Positions 44,148-52,475 of a stretch of 64,000 bases of DNA are shown one piece after another (position 1 is the stretch's first letter; the number at the start of each line of letters is the position of its first letter). The position numbers and the translations under genes were made by a program. Below the pieces are notes generated by a model that searched no databases, was not told the DNA's origin, and saw only the letters and a list, made by a program, of their open reading frames with translations. The DNA lies in assembly GCF_014905395.1 (NCBI RefSeq), contig NZ_BNDT01000003.1, positions 248,001 to 312,000 on the forward strand, read 5' to 3'. The stretch is from Lactococcus taiwanensis (GTDB taxonomy: Bacteria; Bacillota; Bacilli; Lactobacillales; Streptococcaceae).

Positions 44148-44703
44148 AACAGCAACATGTGAACTTTTACTTTTTATTTCAGGAGAGGCTGGTCTTTCTC
44201 TGACAGAGCTGTCAGCTCTGACAGAGTTGTCTAAACAGGCTTGTCAACAACAAATAGAGTACCTTAATGACAAATACCACACAGATAGTGAGTCGGCGCT
44301 TACTATTATAGAAACGGCTGGAAAGTTTCGCTTATCCACCAAAGAAGAATTTGCGGAACTTTTGAAAGTTTATGCTAAAACACCACTTAATCAGTCCTTA
44401 TCTAAGTCAGCACTTGAAGTCCTCTCGATTATTGCTTATAAGCAGCCTTTGACACGGTTAGAAATTGACCAGCTTAGAGGGGTTAACTCTTCCGGCGTTA
44501 TTTCTACTTTACGGGCGTTTGATTTGGTAGAGAAGGTGGGAGTAGTAGAGGCGCCAGGGAGACCGGGCCTTTATGCCACAACAGAGTTTTTCTTAGATTA
44601 TATTGGAATTAATAGTTTGGAAGAACTCCCTACTATCGATGAAGCCAACTTCGCAACCGAAGAACAAATTTTATTTAATGAAAGTGATGAAAATGAGAAT
44701 TAA
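44140..44703 (+). CDS. scpB: Segregation and condensation protein B
   Basis: 187 residues, two winged-helix domains; SALEVLSIIAYKQPLTRLEIDQLRGV is the family signature. GTG start at 44140 inside scpA. Partner of ScpA in SMC loading. The sequence CTGACAG/CTGTCAG/CTGACAG (44200-44224) within codons for SLTELSALTELS is a triple related to the dispersed palindrome. Confidence 0.93.
   Translation: MNKTATCELLLFISGEAGLSLTELSALTELSKQACQQQIEYLNDKYHTDSESALTIIETAGKFRLSTKEEFAELLKVYAKTPLNQSLSKSALEVLSIIAYKQPLTRLEIDQLRGVNSSGVISTLRAFDLVEKVGVVEAPGRPGLYATTEFFLDYIGINSLEELPTIDEANFATEEQILFNESDENEN
44200..44224. repeat. CTGACAG/CTGTCAG triple inside scpB (degenerate palindrome copy)
   Basis: CTGAC-N6-GTCAG at 44200-44215, then a further CTGACAG at 44218-44224; 10 of 12 consensus arm bases. 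Confidence 0.5.
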
Positions 44704-45412
44704 TAAGTATTTAGCACATGCAGGTGTCGCGAGTAGACGTAAAGCAGAAGAGCTGATCTTGAATGGTAAAGTCAGCGTTAATCATACCCCGATGACCAAT
44801 TTGGGTTATCAAGTGGTAGCTGGGGATATTGTTGAGGTAAATGGTGTTGCCGTTTACAATGAAGAACCTGTATATTACCTTTTGAACAAACCGCGTGGCT
44901 ATATTTCTTCTGTAAGTGATGAAAAAGGTCGCCAAACGGTAATGGATTTGATGCCTCAAGTGAAGGAACGGATTTATCCTGTTGGGCGACTGGATTGGGA
45001 CACGAGTGGTCTGCTTTTACTAACGAATGATGGAGAGTTTACTAACCTTATGACTCACCCTCGCCATGGCGTTGAAAAAGTCTATGTGGCTAAAGTGGAA
45101 GGGCAAGCTAATAAAGAAAATTTGCGTCCATTAACGTTGGGGATAAAAATTGAAGGTAAAAAAGTTAGTCCAGCGCGATATGAAATCATTAAGCAAGATA
45201 AGACTAAAAATCATTCAATTGTTAGTCTCACGATACACGAAGGGCAAAATCATCAAGTGAAGAAGATGTTCTCACAAGTTGGGCTTCCTGTGCAAAAACT
45301 TAGCCGTATCCAGTATGGACCACTCAATTTAGAGGGCCTTCCTGTCGGGCAATTTCGTCGTCTAAGTAAAAAGGAAGTTTCTCAACTCATCAATGCGGCA
45401 CAAACAAAATAA
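44693..45412 (+). CDS. rluB: 23S rRNA pseudouridine synthase RluB family
   Basis: 239 residues: N-terminal S4 RNA-binding domain (MRINKYLAHAGVASRRKAEELI) and a catalytic domain with GRLDWDTSGLLLLTNDG. The ATG at 44693 lies inside the end of scpB (11-bp overlap) and gives the normal start. Last gene of the series, followed by a terminator. Confidence 0.93.
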   Translation: MRINKYLAHAGVASRRKAEELILNGKVSVNHTPMTNLGYQVVAGDIVEVNGVAVYNEEPVYYLLNKPRGYISSVSDEKGRQTVMDLMPQVKERIYPVGRLDWDTSGLLLLTNDGEFTNLMTHPRHGVEKVYVAKVEGQANKENLRPLTLGIKIEGKKVSPARYEIIKQDKTKNHSIVSLTIHEGQNHQVKKMFSQVGLPVQKLSRIQYGPLNLEGLPVGQFRRLSKKEVSQLINAAQTK

Positions 45413-45417
45413 ACCAG

Positions 45418-45437
45418 ACGTCCTGAGGACGTTTTTT
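45418..45437 (+). terminator. rluB terminator
   Basis: ACGTCC-TGA-GGACGT followed by TTTTT. Confidence 0.9.
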
Positions 45438-45455
45438 ATATCAAAATAAAAATTC

Positions 45456-45485
45456 TTGATATGCGGCTTATTTTTATGATATAAT
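45456..45485 (+). promoter_or_regulatory. ribU promoter
   Basis: TTGATA (45456-45461), 18 bp, TATAAT (45480-45485) with TG extension, seven bases before the riboswitch. Confidence 0.7.
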
Positions 45486-45491
45486 AAGTTT

Positions 45492-45620
45492 ATCTTCAGG
45501 GCACCGTGTAATTCGGGACCGGCGGTAAATAGGGCTTTGACCCTATGACTCCGCGATTCGCTACGGCGATTGAAGCAGTGAAAACCTGCTAGCGACAGTA
45601 AAGTCTGGATGGAAGAAGAT
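45492..45620 (+). ncRNA. FMN riboswitch (RFN element)
   Basis: ATCTTC (45492-45497) pairs with GAAGAT (45615-45620) as P1. The conserved RFN blocks GGGCACCGTGTAATT, GACCGGCGGTAAAT, GACTCCGCGATTCG, GCAGTGAAAACCTGCTAGCG and GTCTGGATGG follow in order. Controls ribU; downstream hairpins include one that sequesters the ribU ribosome site. Confidence 0.95.
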
Positions 45621-45693
45621 GAACAATTTTTGTGCTGTAACCTGTTTTTTAAGGTTGCTGTTTTTGGCCAAACAAAAAAATGTCTATCAACTT

Positions 45694-45731
45694 CCTCGAA
45701 ATTTGAAGAATTATTTTCTCATATTTGGAGG
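45694..45731 (+). promoter_or_regulatory. SD-sequestering hairpin of ribU
   Basis: CCTCgAAAT (45694-45702) can pair with ATTTgGAGG (45723-45731), enclosing the ribU Shine-Dalgarno GGAGG. A weaker AACC/GGTT hairpin with T5 lies at about 45639-45666. The rest of the 45413-45738 gap holds no gene. Confidence 0.5.
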
Positions 45732-45738
45732 TTTTTTT

Positions 45739-46359
45739 ATGTCTAAAACGCGTCGGATGGTTATTATAGCCATGCTTGCTGCACTCTCAACGGTACTGTT
45801 ACTTCCCATCTTACAGTTTCCGCTTTTACCAGGGATTGACTTTATGAAGGTCGAATTGTCAATTATACCTGTATTGATAGGGGTGTTTACATTGGGATTG
45901 GGTGATGGTTTCATTATTCTATTTATCCGTTCAATTTTATGGTACATTTTGTTTAATCAAGGCCCATCAACTTGGATAGGAATACCGATGAACTTTATTG
46001 CTCTAGGAATTTTTATGGCCATCGTATGGTTCTTTACGAAAAGAAAATTTTCGATTAAGAATTATACGATCGGTGTGTTACTTGCAGCGATTGCCTCAGT
46101 CCTCGTGATGATGGTGCTAAATGTCTTTTATGCTCTGCCCCTTTATCGACTCGCTGCAGGCTTTGACGTTGATAAGCTGTTTACTGGTGCAACGCATCTC
46201 TTTGATATCGGGTCTTTAGCGTTTACGATGAATCCAACCTATCTGATTACTGTGGTATTACCATTTAATGCTTTGCAGTATGTCATCTTTGCTCTTGTTT
46301 TTGGATTGATTGTCGCTGTATTTAAGAAAAATAAAGTCGTAAAATTCTATAATGCTTAG
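45739..46359 (+). CDS. ribU: Riboflavin ECF transporter S component RibU
   Basis: 206-residue membrane protein with about six helices, the substrate-binding unit for riboflavin uptake with the shared ECF module. MSKTRRMVIIAMLAALSTVL and FPLLPGIDFMKVELSIIPVLIG are typical. The ATG at 45739 follows GGAGG; an in-frame ATG at 45619 would start at the riboswitch 3' edge and is rejected. Confidence 0.93.
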   Translation: MSKTRRMVIIAMLAALSTVLLLPILQFPLLPGIDFMKVELSIIPVLIGVFTLGLGDGFIILFIRSILWYILFNQGPSTWIGIPMNFIALGIFMAIVWFFTKRKFSIKNYTIGVLLAAIASVLVMMVLNVFYALPLYRLAAGFDVDKLFTGATHLFDIGSLAFTMNPTYLITVVLPFNALQYVIFALVFGLIVAVFKKNKVVKFYNA

Positions 46360-46368
46360 TTTAAAAGT

Positions 46369-46403
46369 AAAGAAGTTTCACAACTCGTGAGCTTCTTTTT
46401 TTA
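46369..46403 (+). terminator. ribU terminator
   Basis: AAAGAAG/CTTCTTT outer stem with inner TCAC/GTGA, then a T-run. Confidence 0.8.
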
Positions 46404-46503
46404 TTTTAAATTTGAAAAATATTCTGTAAAAAAGCTATTTTAATCGCTTTCTTTGTGATATACTAATATTTAGAATATTATATAATAAATTGGAATAGAC
46501 TGT

Positions 46504-48321
46504 ATGAAAATTTTTAAAGATTTATGGTGGTTTTTTAAAGCAGAGAAAAAAGGTTATGGCGTGGGCCTATTAGCCCTTTTTATTGTTTCTTTAACTCACT
46601 TGCTACCACCTTTAGTTATCGGAAAAATTATTGATCATATTGTTAAGCGCAGCTTGACTTTACCTTTAATTTTGAGTTTTTCTGGTATTTTATTGGGCAC
46701 CGGACTTGTTGAATATGGTTTTCGTTTTATTTGGTCTACAAATATTTGGGGTGAAGCCTTTAAACTGGAAAAAATAATCCGCAGTCGGCTTTTCAGGCAT
46801 TTTTTGCGAATGGATACTCTTTTTTACCAAAAAAATCGCACTGGTGATTTGATGGCTCATGCGACAAATGATTTGCAAGCGATACAGAGTGTTGCTGGAC
46901 TTGGGGTTTTGACTTGGGCGGATTCTTTAATGACAGGTGGGATGACAATCATTGCTATGCTCTTGTTTATTGACTGGCGTTTGACGATTATTGCTGTCCT
47001 TCCTTTGCCTTTGCTCGCGCTAGTATCTAAAATTTTGGGGGATAAAATTCATGTGAGTTTTGAACATGCACAAGAAACTTTCTCTGAAATGAATGATAAA
47101 GTCCAAGAATCGATTACAGGAATGAAAGCAATCAAATCTTTTGGTGAAGAAGAACAAGATATGGCTGATTTCCAAGTTAAGTTAGATAATATTGATAAAG
47201 CCTTTATCAGGGTCAATTGGATTGACTCAATGTACGATCCTTTAATCACTTTAATTGTTGGTTTATCTTATACTTTGACCATTCTTTTAGGGGGCTACTA
47301 TGTTGTTCACCATGTTTTAACGATTGGTCAGTTGGTTGCTTTTATGACTTATATCGGAAATTTGGTCTGGCCGATGTTTGCTATTGGTGTTCTTTTTAAT
47401 GTTATTGAACGTGGAAGAGCTTCATACAGTCGAGTAGAAAAATTATTAGCTCAAAAAGCGGAATCAAAAATTTCTGAAGGTGCTTTGAAAATGCCAAAAG
47501 AAGGTCAACTCCTTTTTGATATTGAAAGTTTTACTTATCCAAATGAGAATGAAGGGCGTAATCTGGAAAAAGTTCAATTTAATTTAAAAGAAGGTCATGT
47601 TTTAGGCTTGGTTGGACGAACAGGTGCTGGAAAATCAACGATTATTAAACTTTTAATGCGAGAGTTTGACCATTACAAAGGACATATTACTTTTGCTGAC
47701 CATGATATTATGGATTATCAATTAGATGAATATTTGCCAGCGATTGGTTATGTTCCGCAAGAACATTTTCTATTTTCGATGTCTGTCAGAGATAATATTC
47801 GCTTTGCTAAGATGTCAGCGAGTCAAGAAGAAGTTGAAATAGCAGCTAAAACAGCTGGAATTCATGAGGATATTATTGCTTTTCCTGAAGGTTATGATAC
47901 TTTGGTCGGCGAGCGTGGCGTTTCACTTTCTGGTGGACAAAAGCAAAGGTTATCTATTGCGCGGGCGCTACTTATTCAGCCTAAAATATTGATTTTAGAT
48001 GATGCGCTGTCAGCTGTTGATGCCAAGACTGAACAGTTAATTTTGTCAAATTTGAAGGCCTTACGTCATGAAAGTTCAACGCTGGTTGTCAGTCACAGAT
48101 TGTCATCAGTAATGGAAGCTAATGAAATTCTCGTGCTAGACGAAGGAAAAGTGATTGAGCGTGGTTTGCATGAAGATTTGATTAAATCTGGAGGTTGGTA
48201 TGCTCAAATGTGGCAAATGCAACAGATTGAAAGTCATTTGGCAGCGAATGATAAAGATGAGAATTTACTGACAGGTTCGTCAGTAAATCGGGAAGGAGAA
48301 GAAAATGGAGAAATCTACTGA
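46504..48321 (+). CDS. ABC exporter half-transporter, subunit 1 (heterodimeric multidrug type)
   Basis: 605 residues: six-helix exporter domain (1-320) and ATPase domain. Walker A GRTGAGKS (about 371), canonical signature LSGGQKQR, Walker B LILDDALSAVD where the catalytic Glu is Asp, H-loop VVSHRL. This is the subunit with the impaired catalytic carboxylate, as in LmrC, BmrC and TM287. The C-terminal tail is extended and carries an exact dispersed palindrome (48263-48288). Overlaps the next gene by 17 bp. No clear ribosome site near the ATG. Confidence 0.9.
   Translation: MKIFKDLWWFFKAEKKGYGVGLLALFIVSLTHLLPPLVIGKIIDHIVKRSLTLPLILSFSGILLGTGLVEYGFRFIWSTNIWGEAFKLEKIIRSRLFRHFLRMDTLFYQKNRTGDLMAHATNDLQAIQSVAGLGVLTWADSLMTGGMTIIAMLLFIDWRLTIIAVLPLPLLALVSKILGDKIHVSFEHAQETFSEMNDKVQESITGMKAIKSFGEEEQDMADFQVKLDNIDKAFIRVNWIDSMYDPLITLIVGLSYTLTILLGGYYVVHHVLTIGQLVAFMTYIGNLVWPMFAIGVLFNVIERGRASYSRVEKLLAQKAESKISEGALKMPKEGQLLFDIESFTYPNENEGRNLEKVQFNLKEGHVLGLVGRTGAGKSTIIKLLMREFDHYKGHITFADHDIMDYQLDEYLPAIGYVPQEHFLFSMSVRDNIRFAKMSASQEEVEIAAKTAGIHEDIIAFPEGYDTLVGERGVSLSGGQKQRLSIARALLIQPKILILDDALSAVDAKTEQLILSNLKALRHESSTLVVSHRLSSVMEANEILVLDEGKVIERGLHEDLIKSGGWYAQMWQMQQIESHLAANDKDENLLTGSSVNREGEENGEIY
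48263..48288. repeat. ACTGAC-N6-GTCAGT palindrome in ABC subunit 1 tail
   Basis: ATTTACTGAC-AGGTTC-GTCAGTAAAT, exact with 10-bp arms, encoding the tail segment NLLTGSSVN. Confidence 0.8.
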
Positions 48322-50131
48322 CAAAATGTCTGTCAGAGAAAGTTGGCAAGTTTTTAAATTTATTTTCAAATTCTTATTACCTTTCAAAAAGTATTTTATT
48401 TGGGCTTTTGTTTTTAGCGTGATGACAACTGCTCTGGCTTCACTTATGCCTTTTGTTTTGTCCGTTTTTATGGATTCCTATTTGACACCCATGAAAGCGA
48501 CTGACCAGATTATCTTCTATTTTGCAGGTCTTTATTTGATTTTAGCAATAATCAATTCAATTGCTTTCTTTTTCAAATGGAATTATCTGCAAAATGGTTC
48601 GATTTTTGTTAATCAATACATTCGTAAGAAAGTTTATCGAAAAATTCATCAGCTAGGCATGCGCTATTTTGACCAAAAACCGACGGGTTGGTTAATCACC
48701 AGAATCACAAATGACACCGATTTATTTGATTTCTGGCAGACTTTGTTTAATGCCTTAACAAGTTTGCTTTCTATTATCATTGCCTTCATTGCTTTGTTTA
48801 TTATTGACCACCAAATTGCGCTTGTGATGTTGTTGATTCTTCCCCTATTGATTTTGGCTGTACTGATTTATCAAAAAGTGAGTACAAAAGTTTATCAAGC
48901 CATGCTTGCTAAGCGTTCAGAATTGAATACGAAATTAAATGAATACATTTCTGGGATGAGAATTATTCAACAATTTCGTCAAGAGAGCAGACTAGGAAAT
49001 GAATTTGAAAAAACAAATGATGAATATTATGGTTATCGAAAACGAGTGATTCAGATTAATGGGATTTTGTTGAGCCCTTTAGTTAATTTTTTGATGGCCC
49101 TCTCAATAGTTGTTGTCTTGTTGATGTATTCTAATCGAAGTCTACATGCAGTGGTTGAGGCTGGTTTAATTTATGCTTTCATCAGTAATGTACAAATTTA
49201 CTTTAATCCTATTTCAGGATTGATGGATTCTTTATCAAACTTTTCAAATGGATTGGTAGCCTCTAGTCGTATCAAGACAATCATGGAAGAAAAAGAATTT
49301 GCGCCACAACAAGGAATTTCAACTTCTGTCAGTAAAAATGTTGATGAAAAATTTACTGACAGAAAATCTGTCAGCAATTCTCCAATCATTCAGGAAGGAA
49401 AAATTGAATTTCGCAATGTCAGTTTTTCATATGACGGAGAACATCAAGTTTTGAAAAACATCTCATTCATTGTGAATCCTGGAGAAACGCTTGCTTTTGT
49501 AGGTCATACAGGTTCGGGAAAATCGAGTATTATCAATGTCTTTATGCGCTTCTATGAATTCACAGAAGGTCAAGTTTTGATTGATAATCAGGACATTAGA
49601 AGTTATTCAAAAGAAGAACTTCGGAAAAAAATTGGTTTAGTCTTGCAAGATTCCTTTATGTTTGTTGCGTCAGTTACTGACAATATCAAAATGATGAATC
49701 CACAGATTACTGACCAAGCTGCCAAAGAAGCGGCTCGATTTGTCCAGGCTGACACATTCATCAAAGCCTTAGAAAATGGTTACGAAACCAAAGTAATTGA
49801 AGGTGGGGCTGCCTTCTCGGCCGGTGAACGTCAATTAATTAACTTTGCTCGAACGATTGTGCGTAATCCGAAAATTCTCTTATTAGATGAAGCAACAGCC
49901 AATATTGATACTGAAACTGAAGCGCTTATTCAAGAAGGTCTGACAAATATGCGACAAAATCGAACGACAATGGCCATTGCTCACCGATTATCAACGATTA
50001 AAGATGCTGACCAGATTTTAGTCTTGAACAAGGGAGAAATTATTGAGCGAGGAAATCATGACCAACTTTTAGCACTTAATGGTTATTACGCGGACATGTA
50101 TCGAATACAAACGTTACAAAAAGAACTATGA
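48305..50131 (+). CDS. ABC exporter half-transporter, subunit 2 (heterodimeric multidrug type)
   Basis: 608 residues: six-helix domain, linker, ATPase. Walker A GHTGSGKS, Walker B LLLDEATANID with an intact Glu, but a degenerate signature FSAGERQ and H-loop AIAHRL. Complements subunit 1, giving one consensus and one degenerate ATP site. The linker before the ATPase holds a palindrome cluster (49326-49374), and more half sites lie in the ATPase part. Substrates unknown; no PadR-type lmrR regulator adjacent. Confidence 0.9.
   Translation: MEKSTDKMSVRESWQVFKFIFKFLLPFKKYFIWAFVFSVMTTALASLMPFVLSVFMDSYLTPMKATDQIIFYFAGLYLILAIINSIAFFFKWNYLQNGSIFVNQYIRKKVYRKIHQLGMRYFDQKPTGWLITRITNDTDLFDFWQTLFNALTSLLSIIIAFIALFIIDHQIALVMLLILPLLILAVLIYQKVSTKVYQAMLAKRSELNTKLNEYISGMRIIQQFRQESRLGNEFEKTNDEYYGYRKRVIQINGILLSPLVNFLMALSIVVVLLMYSNRSLHAVVEAGLIYAFISNVQIYFNPISGLMDSLSNFSNGLVASSRIKTIMEEKEFAPQQGISTSVSKNVDEKFTDRKSVSNSPIIQEGKIEFRNVSFSYDGEHQVLKNISFIVNPGETLAFVGHTGSGKSSIINVFMRFYEFTEGQVLIDNQDIRSYSKEELRKKIGLVLQDSFMFVASVTDNIKMMNPQITDQAAKEAARFVQADTFIKALENGYETKVIEGGAAFSAGERQLINFARTIVRNPKILLLDEATANIDTETEALIQEGLTNMRQNRTTMAIAHRLSTIKDADQILVLNKGEIIERGNHDQLLALNGYYADMYRIQTLQKEL
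49326..49374. repeat. Palindrome cluster in ABC subunit 2 linker
   Basis: CTGTCAGTAAA (49326-49336), TTTACTGACAG (49352-49362) and CTGTCAG (49368-49374): three arms able to pair alternatively, encoding the linker around SVSKNVDEKFTDRKSVSNS. Confidence 0.65.
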
Positions 50132-50160
50132 AAAACCACTGATAGCAGCGGTTTTTCTTT
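50131..50160 (+). terminator. ABC exporter terminator
   Basis: AAAAACCACTG, loop ATAG, CAGCGGTTTTT (one A-C mismatch), then CTTT. Confidence 0.8.
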
Positions 50161-50185
50161 GTATCAGTTTTTCTGATAAAAATAA

Positions 50186-50214
50186 TTGACAAGATAATCA
50201 TTTAGAGGTATAAT
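50186..50214 (+). promoter_or_regulatory. Consensus promoter of hdiR-like gene
   Basis: TTGACA (50186-50191), 17 bp, TATAAT (50209-50214). Confidence 0.85.
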
Positions 50215-50250
50215 ATAAGAACGATTAAGATGAAATAAGGAGGTGAGTGT

Positions 50251-51003
50251 ATGAATTTTGGTCAGAACTTAAAGAAATTAAGAAAAAATGCGAAACTCAC
50301 GCAGAGTCAATTGGCTCAAAAGCTCGGAATGAAACAAAATGCTTATGTCCTTTGGGAGCAAAAAGCTACAAATCCTACTTTAGAACTTTTAGAAAAGCTC
50401 TCAGCGATTTACCAAATCCCCATTCAAGAACTCATCATAAAAACTGATAATAAAGAAAAACAGTTGATGGATAATTATCGGGCTTTATCAAGCGAACAAC
50501 AAGAGTCGGTAGTTAATTTTACTGAGTTTCTCCTTGAGCAAAATAAGACAAACCTCGTGGATTTAAAAACTTATCAACGTGCCTCACTTAATTATGCTAT
50601 TGTAGAAGATGAAGAACTTTCGGCTGGTTTTGGTCAAACAGCGAGTAACTCTGGTCATCATTACAAAGCTTATACGACGGAAAAACTTTCGCGCTATGAT
50701 GGGGCTGCCAGAATTAAAGGTGAATCAATGGAACCTGATTTCCCTAATTTTTCTATTGCTACTTTTTTAAACACTGGTTTTGGGCGAAGTGGAGATGTCT
50801 ATGCAATTGCTGAAGGAGATTTGGGCGAAGAACGTTTATATATTAAGCAAGTATTTGAGGAGGAAGGTCGATTCCGAATTCATTCCATTAATCCTGACCC
50901 GCAGTATAAAGACTTTTACCTTGGTGAAGGAGATAATTTCCGCATCATTGGCCCCGTCGTAGATAATTTTGAAGAAATCAATGAATCACAAATTGAAGAT
51001 TGA
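50251..51003 (+). CDS. hdiR: HdiR-like self-cleaving XRE/S24 repressor
   Basis: 250 residues: N-terminal XRE helix-turn-helix (residues 5-60) and a C-terminal LexA/CI-type S24 peptidase domain. Putative cleavage site A125-G126, catalytic S159 in GESM and K199 in LYIKQ. L. lactis HdiR has this design and is induced by heat and DNA damage, with self-cleavage lifting repression of SOS genes. AAGGAGGTG precedes the ATG. No phage genes nearby. A small membrane-protein gene follows. Confidence 0.82.
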   Translation: MNFGQNLKKLRKNAKLTQSQLAQKLGMKQNAYVLWEQKATNPTLELLEKLSAIYQIPIQELIIKTDNKEKQLMDNYRALSSEQQESVVNFTEFLLEQNKTNLVDLKTYQRASLNYAIVEDEELSAGFGQTASNSGHHYKAYTTEKLSRYDGAARIKGESMEPDFPNFSIATFLNTGFGRSGDVYAIAEGDLGEERLYIKQVFEEEGRFRIHSINPDPQYKDFYLGEGDNFRIIGPVVDNFEEINESQIED

Positions 51004-51020
51004 AGGAATGGATAAGTCGC

Positions 51021-51200
51021 ATGATGAGCTGGATAAAAGAAATCTCACCGATTGTAGGGATTGGTCTCCTTTTTGGAATTGCTTATGAACTGGTTTTATG
51101 GCTTGCTATAAAATTGGATCAAAGCAAACCCAAAAAAAAGGAGAAGATTGTTATAATTAAACCTTTCTCAGATACAAAGGAAGAAAAAAATATTGCTTGA
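51021..51200 (+). CDS. Small hypothetical membrane protein, 59 residues
   Basis: One membrane helix (ISPIVGIGLLFGIAYELVLWLAI) and a basic tail KPKKKEKIVIIKP. AAGGAA lies 12 bases before ATG 51021; the frame is open back to a TTG at 51000 that overlaps the hdiR stop. Co-transcription with hdiR is likely. Family not recognised. Confidence 0.5.
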   Translation: MMSWIKEISPIVGIGLLFGIAYELVLWLAIKLDQSKPKKKEKIVIIKPFSDTKEEKNIA

Positions 51201-51221
51201 AAGAAAAAGTAAGTTTCCTCT

Positions 51222-51250
51222 TGCAATCGTCAAAAAAGTTTGCTATACTT
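51222..51250 (+). promoter_or_regulatory. rplJL promoter
   Basis: TTGCAA (51222-51227), 17 bp, TATACT (51245-51250), preceded by TG. Confidence 0.8.
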
Positions 51251-51255
51251 AATAA

Positions 51256-51372
51256 GGTTCTAAAAGAACTGACCGAAGACAGTAGGGGACGAAAGTCATA
51301 AACTTCCTACCGAGGACAAATATCAAAATGATAATTGAACTCTCTATGTCTTTTGTGTGTAGAGATTTTTTA
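51256..51372 (+). ncRNA. L10 leader (autoregulatory mRNA element) with attenuator
   Basis: The leader contains GTTCTAAAAGAAC, GGGGACGAAAGTC and CTTCCTACCGAGGACAAA, resembling the Firmicute L10 leader bound by the L10-(L12)4 complex. A terminator-like hairpin TCTCTA/TAGAGA with T6 (51341-51371) lies at its 3' end, so feedback probably works by attenuation. Confidence 0.8.
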
Positions 51373-51405
51373 TTTCTACAACCAAAATAAAATGGAGGTA
51401 AAAAA

Positions 51406-51921
51406 ATGAGCGATTACAAAGTAAATGAAGCAACAATTGCTAAGAAAGCAGAATTGGTTGATGTTTACGTACAAAAAATGAACGAAGCCGCATCAATTAT
51501 TGTTGCAGATTCACGTGGTTTGACAGTTGATGAAGATACTCAACTTCGTAAAAACTTGCGTGAAGCAGGTGTTGAGTTCAAAGTTGTTAAAAACTCAATC
51601 TTGCGTCGTGCAGCTGAAAAAGCTGGTCTTGAAGGTTTGTCAGAAGCTTTCTCTGGCCCATCAGCAGTAGCATTTTCTAACGAAGATGTTGTCGCACCTG
51701 CTAAAGTATTGGCTGATTTCGCTAAAGATGCTGAAAATCTTGAAATCAAAGCTGGTGTAATTGAAGGTAAAGTTTCTTCTAAAGAAGAAATCGAAGCTAT
51801 TGCGTCTCTTCCAAGCCGCGAAGGTCTTCTTTCAATGCTTCTTTCAGTGCTTCAAGCACCTGTCCGCAACGTGGCTCTTGCAGTCAAAGCTGTTGCAGAA
51901 AAAGAAGAATCAGCTGCTTAA
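51406..51921 (+). CDS. rplJ: 50S ribosomal protein L10
   Basis: 171 residues; forms the base of the ribosomal stalk with L12 dimers. [22 protein letters not shown] and [12 protein letters not shown] are conserved. AAATGGAGGT precedes the ATG. Highly biased codon use. Followed by rplL after 69 bp. Confidence 0.97.
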   Translation: MSDYKVNEATIAKKAELVDVYVQKMNEAASIIVADSRGLTVDEDTQLRKNLREAGVEFKVVKNSILRRAAEKAGLEGLSEAFSGPSAVAFSNEDVVAPAKVLADFAKDAENLEIKAGVIEGKVSSKEEIEAIASLPSREGLLSMLLSVLQAPVRNVALAVKAVAEKEESAA

Positions 51922-51990
51922 TCCTAAGCAACTTACTCTATATCGGCGGATTTACGCAACAAACTAAAAAATTAATAGGAGAATATTAAA

Positions 51991-52356
51991 ATGGCATTGA
52001 ACATTGAAAACATCGTTGCTGAACTTGAAACAGCTACAATCCTTGAACTTTCTGAACTCGTTAAAGCAATCGAAGAAAAATTTGACGTAACAGCAGCAGC
52101 TCCAGTTGCAGCAGCAGCAGGTGCTGGTGAAGCAGCAGCTACTAAAGATTCATTCGACGTTGAATTGACTTCAGCTGGCGACAAAAAAGTTGCAGTTATC
52201 AAAGAAGTACGCGGAATCACAGGTCTTGGACTTAAAGAAGCTAAAGAACTTGTTGACGGTGCACCAACAGTTGTTAAAGAAGGTGTTTCTGAATCAGACG
52301 CTAACGACATCAAAGAAAAACTTGAAGCAGCTGGTGCTTCTGTTACTCTTAAATAA
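51991..52356 (+). CDS. rplL: 50S ribosomal protein L7/L12
   Basis: 121 residues; N-terminal dimerisation part, Ala-rich hinge ([16 protein letters not shown]) and C-terminal factor-binding domain with [21 protein letters not shown]. Full length. Ends at a strong terminator. Confidence 0.97.
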   Translation: MALNIENIVAELETATILELSELVKAIEEKFDVTAAAPVAAAAGAGEAAATKDSFDVELTSAGDKKVAVIKEVRGITGLGLKEAKELVDGAPTVVKEGVSESDANDIKEKLEAAGASVTLK

Positions 52357-52380
52357 GACTTTAAACTTATTAGATTTTGA

Positions 52381-52411
52381 AAAGATCTTGGATTTTCCAA
52401 GGTCTTTTTTG
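52381..52411 (+). terminator. rplL terminator
   Basis: AAGATCTTGG and CCAAGGTCTT around ATTTT (one mismatch), followed by T6. Confidence 0.9.
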
Positions 52412-52440
52412 AGCTTTAAATTATTTTGCGAGCGCTTTTA

Positions 52441-52469
52441 TTGACAGCGTTCCCTTTTATTGTTATTCT
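52441..52469 (+). promoter_or_regulatory. Promoter of a candidate small RNA
   Basis: TTGACA (52441-52446), 17 bp, TATTCT (52464-52469) with TG extension; no reading frame follows it before the terminators. Confidence 0.65.
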
Positions 52470-52475
52470 TAAGAT

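Noticed and set aside
46415-46432. CodY box upstream of the ABC exporter
   Set aside because: AATATTCTGTAAAAA has four mismatches to the consensus, within chance for AT-rich DNA.
50251-51003. Prophage CI repressor
   Set aside because: Domain layout fits, but no integrase, Cro, structural or lysis genes are nearby; HdiR fits better.
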